Shown here: piece by piece, positions 45,627 through 56,301 of the stretch
Position numbering within the stretch: the stretch's first letter is position 1
Layout of the letters: every line of letters begins with the position of its first letter
DNA from: Paraspadella gotoi
Lineage: Eukaryota; Chaetognatha
Reading direction: 5' to 3'
Length of the DNA: 64,000 nt
Assembly: GCA_051294375.1 (NCBI GenBank)
Contig: CM119269.1
Span: forward strand, 6,058,735 to 6,122,734
Translations under genes and position numbers: made by a program
The notes under the pieces: generated by a model
The model's database searches: none
The model's input: the letters and a program-made list of their open reading frames with translations, nothing else
Told to the model about the DNA's origin: nothing

Positions 45627-45860
45627 NNNNNNNNNNNNNNNNNNNNNNNNNNNNNNNNNNNNNNNNNNNNNNNNNNNNNNNNNNNNNNNNNNNNNNNNNN
45701 NNNNNNNNNNNNNNNNNNNNNNNNNNNNNNNNNNNNNNNNNNNNNNNNNNNNNNNNNNNNNNNNNNNNNNNNNNNNNNNNNNNNNNNNNNNNNNNNNNNN
45801 NNNNNNNNNNNNNNNNNNNNNNNNNNNNNNNNNNNNNNNNNNNNNNNNNNNNNNNNNNNN
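45627..45860. other. Assembly gap, 234 N
   Basis: Unresolved bases following GACGACAACGACGACG-type sequence. Confidence 0.99.
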
Positions 45861-45991
45861 ACGCTCGGTCATTTATAAGAGGCAAAGTTATAAATTTTTC
45901 CCTTCGGCTTCGTTGAGTCGAGACTCGCGAGACTCAAAGGGAAAAAAGGCGAAGTTAGGATTTTAAAATAACGAAGTATAAATGTTACATA

Positions 45992-45993
45992 CA

Positions 45994-46052
<59 letters not shown>

Positions 46053-46150
46053 TATTTATTTATTTATTTATTCATTGAATGATTCATTGATTGATTGATT
46101 GATTCATTGATTGATTGATTGATTAATTGATTGATTGATTCATTGATTGA
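45992..46150. repeat. (GATT)n tetranucleotide array
   Basis: A pure GATT array to about 46048, a TTTA run to about 46070, then degenerate GATT with CATT units. Confidence 0.95.
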
Positions 46151-46464
46151 TTCAATCATTGATAACTATACAATTGATTCAGTAATACTCTTCTCTGTTT
46201 TTCTGTCGACAAATTCAAGCGCGTTAATCAAGAAAGAAAAAAGGTCAATAATCAAATCTTCATTTACTAGTGATTAAAAATTAAAAGTTACATTCTTAAC
46301 TAAACAAAACTCGTTTGTTTAACAAACCTACAAGAACAAGCATGGAATGTGCTTTCAAGTAGCAAGTGCATTTCGTTCTTTAGGTCATTTACATTGACGC
46401 TTCGTTGTCTCATTAATTCGCCCACAGGGTATTTCGTTATTCGCTTTTTGCAATCTCTTCGCTA

Positions 46465-47352
46465 TCGTCAGTCGGTCCCCCTTCTCCCCCTCCTCTCCTC
46501 TTTATCTTCTTCTTTCCTCTCTCACTCCTCTATTTCCTTATTCCTCACTCTCCCTTCTTTCTTTTCCTCCTTCCTCCCTACATTGCCTCCTCCTCTCCTC
46601 TTTATCTTCTTCTTTCCTTTCTCACTCCTCTATTTCCTTATTCCTCACTCTCCCCTCTTTCTTTTCCTCCTTCCTCCTTCTCCCCAACTATCTCATTCCT
46701 CCCTACATTTCCTCCCCCTATCCTCCTTTCCCCTTATCTCCTTTTCATTCCTTTATTCTCTCTTCTTTCCCTCCTCCCTAACTTCCCTCTTTTTCTTCGC
46801 CTTCTCTCCTCTTCCCCTTTCCTCCGCTTTTCTCTTTCCTCCCCCTTCCTCTTCAGTTCCTCCTTTCTCCTCTCTCTTTCCACCTCTCTTTCCAGATTCA
46901 GATGATGTCCATTCTTGTTCTCTTCTACCGCATTTAATGCATGAGACTCTTTTTCCCTTTCCTTCCCTTTTTCTTCTACCTTTCTTTTCTTTTTTTTCCT
47001 TTCCTTACATTTTTCTTCTCCCTTTCTTTTCTTTTTTTCCCTTTCCTTCCATTTTTCTCTTCCATTTTTTTCTTTTATTCTTTTCCCTTTCATTCCATTT
47101 TTATTTTCCCTTTCTTTCCTTTTTTCTTTTCCCTTTCCTTCCATTTTTCTTCTCCCTTTCCTTCTATTTTTATTTTCCCTTTCCTTTCATTTTTCTTCTC
47201 TCTTTCCTTCCATTTTTCTTCTCCCTTTCCTTCCATTTTTCTTCTCCCTTTCTATCCATTTTTCTTTTCCCTTTCCTTCCTTTCTTATTTTCCCTTTCCA
47301 TTTTATTTTTCTTTTTCCATCTCATATTTTCCCTTTTCCTCTTTCCTCCGTA
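46465..47352 (+). repeat. Strand-asymmetric pyrimidine tract
   Basis: Nearly 900 bp that is almost pure pyrimidine on the plus strand. It contains a duplicated unit of about 100 bp (46490-46590 and 46590-46690) and then about 16 units of about 23 bp, CCCTTTCCTTCCATTTTTCTTCT, at 46950-47330. A 334-codon frame runs through it only because stops need purines. Confidence 0.9.
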
Positions 47353-47409
47353 AGATGCGGCGTCTCTTAAGAAGATCATTTTTATTCGGTTCGTGGGTCG
47401 GAATTTCTG

Positions 47410-48153
47410 NNNNNNNNNNNNNNNNNNNNNNNNNNNNNNNNNNNNNNNNNNNNNNNNNNNNNNNNNNNNNNNNNNNNNNNNNNNNNNNNNNNNNNNNNNN
47501 NNNNNNNNNNNNNNNNNNNNNNNNNNNNNNNNNNNNNNNNNNNNNNNNNNNNNNNNNNNNNNNNNNNNNNNNNNNNNNNNNNNNNNNNNNNNNNNNNNNN
47601 NNNNNNNNNNNNNNNNNNNNNNNNNNNNNNNNNNNNNNNNNNNNNNNNNNNNNNNNNNNNNNNNNNNNNNNNNNNNNNNNNNNNNNNNNNNNNNNNNNNN
47701 NNNNNNNNNNNNNNNNNNNNNNNNNNNNNNNNNNNNNNNNNNNNNNNNNNNNNNNNNNNNNNNNNNNNNNNNNNNNNNNNNNNNNNNNNNNNNNNNNNNN
47801 NNNNNNNNNNNNNNNNNNNNNNNNNNNNNNNNNNNNNNNNNNNNNNNNNNNNNNNNNNNNNNNNNNNNNNNNNNNNNNNNNNNNNNNNNNNNNNNNNNNN
47901 NNNNNNNNNNNNNNNNNNNNNNNNNNNNNNNNNNNNNNNNNNNNNNNNNNNNNNNNNNNNNNNNNNNNNNNNNNNNNNNNNNNNNNNNNNNNNNNNNNNN
48001 NNNNNNNNNNNNNNNNNNNNNNNNNNNNNNNNNNNNNNNNNNNNNNNNNNNNNNNNNNNNNNNNNNNNNNNNNNNNNNNNNNNNNNNNNNNNNNNNNNNN
48101 NNNNNNNNNNNNNNNNNNNNNNNNNNNNNNNNNNNNNNNNNNNNNNNNNNNNN
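47410..48153. other. Assembly gap, 744 N
   Basis: The largest gap in the window, beginning 60 bp after the pyrimidine tract. Confidence 0.99.
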
Positions 48154-49050
48154 TGTTGAGGTGAGTGATATAAAAGTGGATTATGAGTAGCGAAACTCAA
48201 GAATGACGACAACGACGACGATGACAACGACGACGACGACAACCATAACTGCGAAACGGTTGACAAGAGCGAACGAGAAATCCATCGGTTATTGAGTTTC
48301 CTCGGAAATGGAAAAAGAGAAAAAAAAACCTCGTTGAATACAAATCAGAAAGAAATTGAAAAAAAAGTTGACAATCAATCATCAGATGGTCGATTGTGCG
48401 GAGAAGAAGGGCGACGACGACTGACTCCTGCAAGAGGTTGTCGAGGCTGCAATTCCATCTGCCAGACGAAAGCTTTTCTTTTTTGTTTTGGAATCTGTCA
48501 TTGGAGAAAACGTGTTCTTGTAGAAGAGAAACTGATGGAGGCAAGACTTCGAAGTGTTTGTGATAAATAACCTTGCTTCTCGCTTTCTTGGTCTTTAAAT
48601 TAAAAGAATGAATTTACTTTTATTCTTTTTATTTTTGAATTTATTCATCGCTTTACGCTCGAGTCTATTGTTTTGAGTTCATTCATTTCTATTGACTTTA
48701 TTCAAAAACATTAATTCGCTTCATTCCATTCGCCCGCGTTTTCACTTTCTCCTTTTATTTTCATTTCACTCCATTCCCTTCTTCGCCTTTCGTTTCATTT
48801 GTTTCATTTTCTTCGCTTCATTTAATTTTATTTCCAAATACGAAAAAAAATGAAATTGTTTGGACTCAACGACGCGAAACTTTTCCTCAATGGATTCGAC
48901 TTCTGCAGGAACTCAGAATTTTTTTCAATCGAAGCGGAAAGACAAAAAAAAATGGGGAAGAGAAAAGAAAAAAGATTTGTCGGATTCTTTCAGTGATTTT
49001 TGACTCGCATTCACTGAGTCAGTCTTTTTGATGCCCTAACTTGAATTTGA
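48154..49050. other. Unassigned stretch
   Basis: A GAC-rich patch lies at 48205-48242 and AT-rich sequence with short GC spots follows. A moderately GC-rich part at 48380-48550 is open on both strands for about 90 codons but has no clear splice sites. No call is made. Confidence 0.4.
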
Positions 49051-49051
49051 A

Positions 49052-49217
<166 letters not shown>

Positions 49218-49387
49218 CAATACTTATCTCCCTTACGAGGCCTCACATGCACAAAAAAAAATTGTATTGTTAATGTAAACCATACGTCGAATGTTCAAAT
49301 AGCTATCCGAAAATTGAAATTACTCCCACAGTAGCAATAATGTAGTGGCTCCTAATTTTTTTTTTCATTACTTAAAATCTGGGTAAG

Positions 49388-49507
49388 TTAGTCCTGTCCT
49401 GAGAATATCGACCTCACTTTCACCCTCTCACTGACGGTCACCTGACCCCGTGGCCCCTTTTCTTCTCGTTGTTCTTCGATCCGAACTCGAAACCATTTCT
49501 CCGCCAT
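49388..49507 (-). CDS. Possible first coding exon, MAEKWFRVRIEEQ..
   Basis: ATGGCGGAG at 49507 opens 39 codons with good coding texture (MAEKWFRVRIEEQREEKGPR), ending at 49388. Candidate donors (GTGACC near 49441 and GTGAGA near 49432) would shorten it to about 23-26 codons. The start resembles that at 2627 (MAEEENLFRV) in its first residues. No continuation was found downstream. Unrecognised. Confidence 0.3.
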   Translation of the reverse strand: MAEKWFRVRIEEQREEKGPRGQVTVSERVKVRSIFSGQD

Positions 49508-49647
49508 AGACCTCGGCTGTGAGAGGGCGAAGGGGGGGGTGAAGGGAATCACAGAAAACGTGAAAAGAGAAAAGAAAAAGAAGGAAGATGAGGCGTCAAC
49601 CAGGATTTGCCTTCTCTGACAACGAGATGGAATTCGGACGTTGGTCC

Positions 49648-49650
49648 ACA

Positions 49651-49701
<51 letters not shown>

Positions 49702-49728
49702 TAGAGAGAGAGAGAGAGAGAGAGAGAG
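49648..49728. repeat. (GA)n microsatellite
   Basis: GA run with two short interruptions, upstream of the minus-strand start at 49507. Confidence 0.95.
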
Positions 49729-49817
49729 TTGATCTCACGTGAAAGAATTACGAGGAAGAAGAGCTCACCGTCCTTCGCTTTTCTTGTTTGATTCGTTAAT
49801 CTCCAGTGAGCCTCAAT

Positions 49818-49935
49818 CAGGCGGAGGCGACAAAATCAGGCGGAGAGCGAAAAATCAGGCAGAGGAAGACAAATCAGGCGGAGGGAGACAAATCAGGCGG
49901 AGGGCGACAAATCAGGCAAAGGCCGACAAATCAGG
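49818..49935. repeat. 19-bp tandem repeat
   Basis: Six units of AATCAGGCGGAGGGCGACA with substitutions. Because 19 is not a multiple of three, the frame rotates at each unit, which argues against coding. Confidence 0.9.
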
Positions 49936-50070
49936 GAGGTGGGTGTGAATGTCAAGCTGAATGTCAAGCGGTTGTATGAGACGAATATAATTATAATAAA
50001 CGAAGATGGACGAGACTTGTCAATCGATGTATTCAACTTGTCATTTCGTCGTCTTAATTAACATGACCAA

Positions 50071-50193
50071 TCTTTTTTTGAGATTGTCCCTTTTTCCTTC
50101 CTTCTCGTTTCTTTTTTTGAGATTGTCCCTTTTTCCTTCCTTGTCGTTTCCTTTTTTGAGATTGTCCCTTTTTCCTTCCTTGTCGTTTCCTAT
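50071..50193. repeat. 39-bp tandem repeat
   Basis: Three nearly identical units beginning GAGATTGTCCCTTTTTCC and ending TCGTTTC. No indels separate the second and third unit. Confidence 0.9.
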
Positions 50194-50199
50194 TTTTAT

Positions 50200-51113
50200 T
50201 TGTATCTTGCAACGAGTTTTTTTTTTCCTTTTCTCATTCAAAATCTAATTAGTTTTCTTCTTTTTATTTAATCTTCATTTTTCTCTCATCCCTTTCATAA
50301 TTCCTCTCCTATTTTCCTAACTTTTCTCCTCGTCCCTTCTTCCCTTTTCTAATACCTTCCTCTCCCTCCCTCTCTCCCTCTCTATATTTCACCCACCATT
50401 CCGTCCCACCCTCTCCCCCACAGACCTCGACCCCGCCATCCGTCCCCCAAATCTTTCCACACATTTGCTTCCTCGTATTTTTTTTTCCATCTCGCCGAAT
50501 TCCTTTCTTGTTTTACGCCGACCATTCGTTGTCATCTTTTATTTCTCCTTTCCGTTTTTCATCTTGAATACGATTTTCGCGGTCGGTTTTTTTAAAAAAA
50601 CATGATCGGTCCATCCATTGAGTTGCTTCGGAGTGACTTTCTGAGCCCATGTATTTATGACACACACTGCATCGGAATTCCGTCTTTTATTCTTTATAAT
50701 TTTTGAATTTCCTGAAGGCGGTGTCATCAATTACTTAGATTTGAGGTTATTTCCTGTCTTAACAAATGACAGACCGACCGACCGACGGACCGAACGACAG
50801 CCCGACCGAAAAGTGTCTTAGAGAGTTGCTCCGCGAGTACTCGCGGCGAAATTAAAAACCTTTTCACATTTCCTTTTTTTGCCCCCTCCCCCCCCTCCCC
50901 CCTTCCTAGATCCTTAGTTCACATTAAAGTAGACATTCCTTCCTTCCATACGTCCATCCGTCCATTCGTCCCTCTGTCCATATTTCCTTCTCTATCGAAC
51001 TTAGAAAAAAGATTTTATTTCAGTAGCCAAATGTCTGCATAAAAGCACAAATAACAAAGACATTGTAAATGCACCAAAAGGTACAAGAAATCAAAGACGA
51101 CGACGACGACAAA

Positions 51114-51148
<35 letters not shown>

Positions 51149-51604
51149 AATCTATTTTCTTCTCGATATGAGACGACAATGCGTCATTTGGCGAAGATCA
51201 TGGATCCCAGTTTTCGTCCCGTCGAGAATCACACTTACTCACACTTACTCACACCCGTTTATCGGATGATCTACTTTTCCGACAGGTTCACCGTCAGTGT
51301 TCATTTTTACAGACTTGATTTTTCGATGATCAAAATTTTTAATTTTCGGGTGATAAAGTTTAAAGATTATGAGTGATAAAATTTCGCGTTCTTGATAAGT
51401 GATTTCGAGCGTCAAAAATCATTTGTTTCTCTCGAAAGATCTAGATTGACTTTACTTCGGGTGATCCACATCTTCGGGTGATCAACATTCACATTATTCC
51501 CGGTGATCAAGATTCACATTTTCGTGTGATCACGTCGCCGAGAACTCAATTCCATTTCCACGAATTCCATCATTGGATTCTTTTTTCTTTTCTTCGATTC
51601 ACGG
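50200..51604. other. Pyrimidine- and triplet-rich stretch, no gene
   Basis: It holds pyrimidine-rich sequence to about 50500, a CCGACCGA patch near 50771-50800, a GAC triplet array at 51095-51148 and a TTACTCACAC pair near 51233. Four imperfect units of about 25 bp built on CGGGTGATC..CACAT lie at 51455-51530. Confidence 0.6.
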
Positions 51605-52210
51605 ATGGGACCGAGGGAAGAGGAGGAGGAGGAAGAGGAGGAGGAGGACGACGACGACGACAACGACGGAAACGCCCCCGAGCGGATCGAGTTGATGGAA
51701 TCGCAGACGTTAATGATGCCTCACCTTTTTTGGCGAAACGAGAGAGAGAAAGTGAGTCAACCTGAGTCGACGTGAGAGGGCGTGAGGTGCGGTGAATAGG
51801 GTAAAAATGTTGACAAGTGAATGTTGACTTTTTTGAGTGAAAAGTGAGATGCTGAAACGTAAAAGGGTCAAGACTCCGAAGTGACTCGGTTCTATTCGAG
51901 TGAGTAACGCGAGAGTGGAAAGCTGGTTCAGGCTAAGATGGGTCAGTCTAAGATAGGTCAAGCTAAGATAGGTCAAGCTAAGATGGATCGTGCTAAGATG
52001 GGTCAGGCTAAGATAGGTCAAGCTAAGATGGATCGCGCTAAGATGGGTCAGGCTAAGATAGGTCAAGCTAAGATGGATCGCGCTAAGATGGGTCAGGCTA
52101 AGATAGGTCAAGCTAAAATGGGTCAGGCTAAGATGGGTCTGGCTAATATGGGTCGAACTAAGAAGGGTCAGCATGAGATCCGAAGCGAAACGGACGAGCA
52201 GAGAGAATGA
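51605..52210 (+). CDS. Two-exon gene: acidic start plus lysine-rich pentapeptide repeats
   Basis: Exon 1, 51605-51751, is 49 codons: MGPR, ten Glu, five Asp, then NDGNAPERIELMESQ and MMPHLFWRNEREK, ending exactly at a GTGAGT donor in phase 0. Exon 2 starts after CTGGTTCAG at 51932, also phase 0, and stops at 52208. It encodes 16 pentapeptides (AKMGQ, AKIGQ, AKMDR) followed by HEIRSETDEQRE. The intron is 180 bp. The predicted protein has 141 residues: strongly acidic then strongly basic, without signal or membrane segments, suggesting nuclear or nucleic-acid binding. A higher-order 15-residue period (AKMGQ-AKIGQ-AKMDR) is repeated three times. No family is recognised. An overlapping minus-strand frame competes with this model. 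Confidence 0.4.
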
Positions 52211-52339
52211 CCAAAGTCGAGCGGTCAGGGAATAAACCGAGCGGTGGGAGCTGCAGCAGCGGCGGTAGCGGTGGCGGCAGCTGTGGATCGGCGGCGGCTG
52301 TAGCAGCGGCGGCAGCAGCATCGAAAGATCTGAACGCAT
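51710..52339 (-). CDS. Competing minus-strand frame, 209 residues
   Basis: The ATG at 52339 opens an uninterrupted frame through the same repeat array. It starts MRSDLSMLLPPLLQPPP, then has His/Arg/Cys-rich sequence, then a Leu/Ser/Thr/His repeat and a basic tail. About 80 codons are open simply because the 15-bp unit lacks stops on this strand. The remaining 130 open codons give it some weight. It cannot coexist with the plus-strand model except as an antisense gene. Confidence 0.25.
   Translation of the reverse strand: MRSDLSMLLPPLLQPPPIHSCRHRYRRCCSSHRSVYSLTARLWSFSLLVRFASDLMLTLLSSTHISQTHLSLTHFSLTYLSLTHLSAIHLSLTYLSLTHLSAIHLSLTYLSLTHLSTIHLSLTYLSLTYLRLTHLSLNQLSTLALLTRIEPSHFGVLTLLRFSISLFTQKSQHSLVNIFTLFTAPHALSRRLRLTHFLSLVSPKKVRHH
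51929..52175. repeat. 15-bp tandem repeat with 45-bp higher order
   Basis: Sixteen units of GCTAAGATGGGTCAG and variants. Three units (GGTCAG-, GGTCAA-, GATCGC-type) form a 45-bp block repeated three times. Multiples of three and no indels keep both strands open. Confidence 0.95.
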
Positions 52340-52347
52340 GTCTCTAA
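52207..52347 (+). CDS. Gly/Ser/Ala-run frame overlapping the repeat protein
   Basis: Forty-six codons from the ATG at 52207, overlapping the stop of the preceding frame (ATGA). It reads MTKVERSGNKPSGGSCSSGG, more Gly/Ser, then a run of alanines and SKDLNACL. Low-complexity runs of this kind are common in nuclear regulators. Because indels are frequent here, it may be the true carboxy end of the pentapeptide-repeat protein put out of frame by one base. Confidence 0.3.
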   Translation: MTKVERSGNKPSGGSCSSGGSGGGSCGSAAAVAAAAAASKDLNACL

Positions 52348-52379
52348 TCGATGAGCGACGTGTGCGCGTGAGCGGAAGA

Positions 52380-52630
52380 GAGGGATGGAGAAGAAGAGAG
52401 AGGGAGGGAGAGAGGAGAGAGAGGGAGGGAGAGAGGAGAGAGAGAAGAGAAAAGTGGAAATAAGATGGAGAAAGGAGGGAAGAAGGAAAGCAGAAGTTGG
52501 GAAAAAGGAAAGAATAGAGAAGAGAAAAGGAAAGAGGGAGGTAGGAGAGCGGAAAAGGAAAAAGGAGCGTTGGAGGAAGAAAAAGAAGAGAAAGAGAAAA
52601 GGAGAGAATAGGGAGGGAGAGAGGAAAAAG
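52380..52630. repeat. Purine-rich low-complexity tract
   Basis: AG-rich irregular sequence with Lys/Glu/Arg frames; no coding evidence. Confidence 0.8.
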
Positions 52631-52679
52631 ATTGAAAAAGATGTGGATGGCCGGATGGTATTAAACTCCCATTGAGATT

Positions 52680-53836
52680 CCTCTTTCCCTCTTTGTCGTC
52701 GTCTGCTTCATCTTTTGTTTGTTTACCTTTTGTTTACCTTTCGTTTAGTTCACCCTTTCCGCCATTTTTGACGGATTGGAAAAAGGATTAACGCGGATTT
52801 TTCTCTTCATTCTCGATTCTTAATTGTCGCAGCGGAAATTGTAAAAATTTCGCCGAAGGTTTTAATTTATCTCTTTTGAGGCGTCTTTGAGATTAGGTGT
52901 CGCTGATAAGAAAGTTGAAAACCTCAATTCTCATTGAGCACCATGAGCAGCGCTCATGGGTTGTCTTGACGTTTTTGGTTGAAATGTTTGGTTTGTGAAA
53001 ATTATCGCGCGTATTGATAAAACGTCAATGTGTATCTTTCACTTGATGATCAATGGTTGTAACAAGGAAAAATTCCATCGTCAATAAAGATGACAAACAA
53101 GAAAAAAAACAGACGACGACGACGACGACAAATAGTACAACGAATGCGAGAAAAAAAACTTTACGACGACATAAACGACACAAAAACTGGGCGCAATTTG
53201 GCGACGAAAGAAAATTCATTGCTTAAACAAAACAAATAAAAAACAACGAAGCGTAAACATTGGGAATTTTAAAGCATTCTAATATGTGACTTTCTAACAT
53301 TCTAACATGTGACAGCATGAAATAGCCATCTCAAAGTCAGGGGAAAAATAGCTTATTTATTGCATGAATGGATAATTTTTATATGAGTAGTACCAATTTC
53401 GAGGAATTGACTTGAAAAAATGAAAGTGACGATTGAAAAGCAGGAAAAAATAAGATTAGGCGGAACCAAAACAAAAGCGGGAAAACATCTCGAAACAACA
53501 TCTCAAAACAAAACAGAAGTAAAATCGAAAACTAAAAAATTGAACGAGAAAAAAAGTATCTTCGGGTTGAAAAAACGACGACGGAAACGACGACGACGAC
53601 GACGACGAAAACGACAGTGAAAAAGAACGAAGCTGATGGAAAAATGATATAAACGAAAGTCATTGTGACAACTTCAACCGTCGAGTTTATAAAAAAATAC
53701 AATGATAAATATAAAAAGTAAATGAATATTTTTAAAAAAGAAATTCTGTTAGTTCTGCCAACAACGAGGTTTTGATTAAGTTAAGAAAGTCAAGGAAAGA
53801 AGGGAAAGGAAAAGAGGATAAAAAGGGATAAAAGAA

Positions 53837-53904
<68 letters not shown>

Positions 53905-54214
53905 CGGTATTCCTCCCCTCTCCTTTCCTTCATCGCAAAACTCGGTCGCGTCGCGTGCAGTCATTACCATAAAAAACCGCGAATAATTTCCTTTTAGTAT
54001 CCTATTTTTTCTCTTTATTCCTTTCTTTCTTTCTTGTTCTTTTTTCTTTTTTCTCCTATTCCTCTCCCCCAGTTGGAATGTTATTAATGACATAGATTTG
54101 TCGCTCTCTTCAATCAAGGCTTTCCTCTCTCTCTCTCTCTTTCTCTCTCACTCTCTCTCTCTCCTCCTTCCGCTCTTTTCTCTCTCTCCTCTCTCTCTCT
54201 CTCCTCTCTCATCT

Positions 54215-54256
<42 letters not shown>

Positions 54257-54289
54257 CTCTCTTCCCCGAGGTGATGGAAAAGAGTGCGA
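52680..54289. other. Intergenic stretch with triplet and GA/CT repeats
   Basis: CGA triplets lie at 53113-53131 and 53573-53612. A fragment of the dispersed repeat (AGTCAGGGG, TTATTTATTGCATGAATGG) lies at 53320-53405. A GA run occupies 53836-53897 and a CT run about 54120-54255. No gene seen. Confidence 0.6.
53320..53405 (+). repeat. Fragment of the dispersed repeat shared with 27.96 and 57.25 kb
   Basis: GTCAGGGG..ATAGC.TTATTTATT.ATGAATGGATAATTTTTATAT matches 27965-28023 in the spacer of the second palindrome. The spacer copy in turn continues into the exon-like part matching 57.3 kb. Confidence 0.6.
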
Positions 54290-54672
54290 ATTAGACCCTT
54301 TCTATAATTCTAATGTAACCAGTGAAGATGAACTATATAAGTATTTTATAACATAAATAATAGTAATGTGAATATGGATTATGTGAATTCCGATTCGAGC
54401 GATTGGCCAACAGTTTTTGACAATATTAAGACTTTTTTACGCAAATAAATAGTTTACTGAGATTAGTGAACTTTTAATTTATTTAATAATTATATATCAT
54501 AAACTAAAAAAGGATACAATTTTACTTTTTGTTGAAAACTTTTTAAAATATTTTAAATTGGATTTCCTTTTTTTTTTAATCCGTAATTCGAATTCCCCCG
54601 ACAAAGTTTTGCGTCTTCCGATAAAACGCAGCTTCGAGTCTTTATGCTTCGGGCGCCATCTTTTTTTTTTGT

Positions 54673-54708
54673 GGGAGGGGGGCGAGCAGAGGCGGAGGGG
54701 GGTGGGGA
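54673..54708 (+). other. G-quadruplex-capable G-rich run
   Basis: GGGAGGGGGG followed within 15 bp by GGAGGGGGGTGGGG gives several G-tracts with short loops. The equivalent point in the second copy is exactly where a 213-N gap begins. Confidence 0.6.
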
Positions 54709-55208
54709 TTATCCTCTCCTCCATCTTCACATCCGGCGACCTTTTTATTCTTCCTCACTCTTGAGCCTTAATTTTTTTCAAGGGTTGCGTCTTGTTAACT
54801 TTGTTAATTGTTCTTGTTAAATTTTTTTGTAACTTCCCAAGCTTTTTGGCCCAATCATTATATTCCTTTTTGACCTCAATTACTCTCTTTACTATCCTCT
54901 TCCTTTTGACCCCATTCTTCATCGTCTTCCTCACCAACCTGTTACTCACCCGCGGTCACGAACTCCTTTTCTTCATCGATGACGACCTCAAGCCAACTTA
55001 CCTTTCCTCACTTTCCATTCAACCTCATCTTTCCTCTTCATTTTAACCTCAGTCCTTTTAAACTAATTTCATCAAAAACTTTTAGTGGCTGACGAGAGAG
55101 AGGAGGAAAGAAGAGAGAGAGAAAGAAGAAACAAAAGAAAGAAAAAGAAAGAAGAAAGAAGAAGAAAGAAAGAAGAAGAAAGAAAGAAGAAAGAAAGAAA
55201 GAGAGAGA

Positions 55209-55287
<79 letters not shown>

Positions 55288-55925
55288 CTTTTCTTAGCTT
55301 TTGTTTTTTTCTCTTCCTTGTATCACTTTTTCCTTCTTTTCCTTCTATCTATTATTCTATCTATCATCTACATCTATATCAATGCTGACTACTAATCTCC
55401 GATTCTCCAATTGTCTCTATCGCCCTTCCATCTTTTTTCACGATCTTTCTCACGCTTCCATAACCGATCACTTCTCCCTTCTCTCTCGCCACAACTTCTT
55501 TCTTCTCAAACTGTGAAAAATCGATTTCGTAGAAAACGATTCTTCTTTTGGATTTTTGTTTCGTGAAAAAATATTTCGCTTTTCACGCAGAAACAGTTGA
55601 CTCTGTTTCGGTAAATAAAGCAGAAAAAAAGGTTTTTTTTAAAATAAATTATAGGTTTATATTAAAAAGATTCATTGTGAAAAAATTTCCTGGATGGAAA
55701 AGGATGTAGTGAATAAAATGATTAAAAAGAGAATAAGGAAGAAAGAAGCCAAAAAACTTGTGAAGGAAGCGAATTTTTTTGTTCTTTAGTGAAACCTAAC
55801 AATGCAGAGACATCAAACCAAATTCATCTTGTTATTTCTCAACAAAAAAAAAATAGTTACGGAGAAAAATTTTGTCGCAAAAGAGCACAACAATATTTAG
55901 GAAAAGGAAGAGGCCATTTTGAAAA

Positions 55926-55942
55926 ATGGCGACTTCATTTCT
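55926..55942 (+). CDS. Possible first coding exon, MATSF(L)
   Basis: AAAATGGCGACTTCATTTCT is followed directly by the consensus donor GTAAGTG, an arrangement typical of a short first coding exon. CCATTTT..AAAATGG around the start is nearly palindromic and contains a YY1-like core. In the second copy (near 62022) the sequence is ATGGCGATTCATTTCTTAAG, so both frame and donor are damaged. Downstream exons were not identified. Confidence 0.3.
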
Positions 55943-56020
55943 GTAAGTGAATAAAGATATATTGAGCGGGAGGAGAAGAGAGAATGTGTAGTGATATGAG
56001 TGATGATGAGTGAGTGAGGT

Positions 56021-56097
<77 letters not shown>

Positions 56098-56160
56098 AGA
56101 AAGAGAGGAGAGACAGAGAGTCGAGGCCGGCGTTTCCTGTTTGTTTTGACGGCGCCAATT

Positions 56161-56301
56161 ATGCAGAAAATGTTTTCGTTATGTCGTCGAGTTTACGCAG
56201 TGAAAGAGATTCGCCATCGAATTTACGTCGTTGTTGTCGTTGTTGTCGTTGTTAACGGTCACAAAACGAAAAGCCCAAAGGAATGTTTAGAAACCATTTG
56301 A
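56161..56301 (+). CDS. Small frame MQKMFSLCRRVYAV.., copy 1
   Basis: Forty-six codons from the ATG at 56161. The start is basic and amphipathic (MQKMFSLCRRVYAVKEIRHR), like a mitochondrial presequence. It is followed by nine valines encoded by GTT/GTC triplets and NGHKTKSPKECLETI. The second copy has one extra A after GTGAAA and shifts to a Cys/Arg tail. Preservation of the start in both copies reflects recent duplication. Unrecognised; possibly a first exon. Confidence 0.25.
   Translation: MQKMFSLCRRVYAVKEIRHRIYVVVVVVVVVNGHKTKSPKECLETI

Noticed and set aside
46349-47353. A 334-codon plus-strand frame
   Set aside because: It exists because the tract is nearly pure pyrimidine and stops need purines; the peptide is Phe/Ser/Leu/Pro low complexity that follows the 23-bp repeat.
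47382-48266. Long frames on both strands through 744 N
   Set aside because: Almost all codons are unresolved bases, so openness means nothing.
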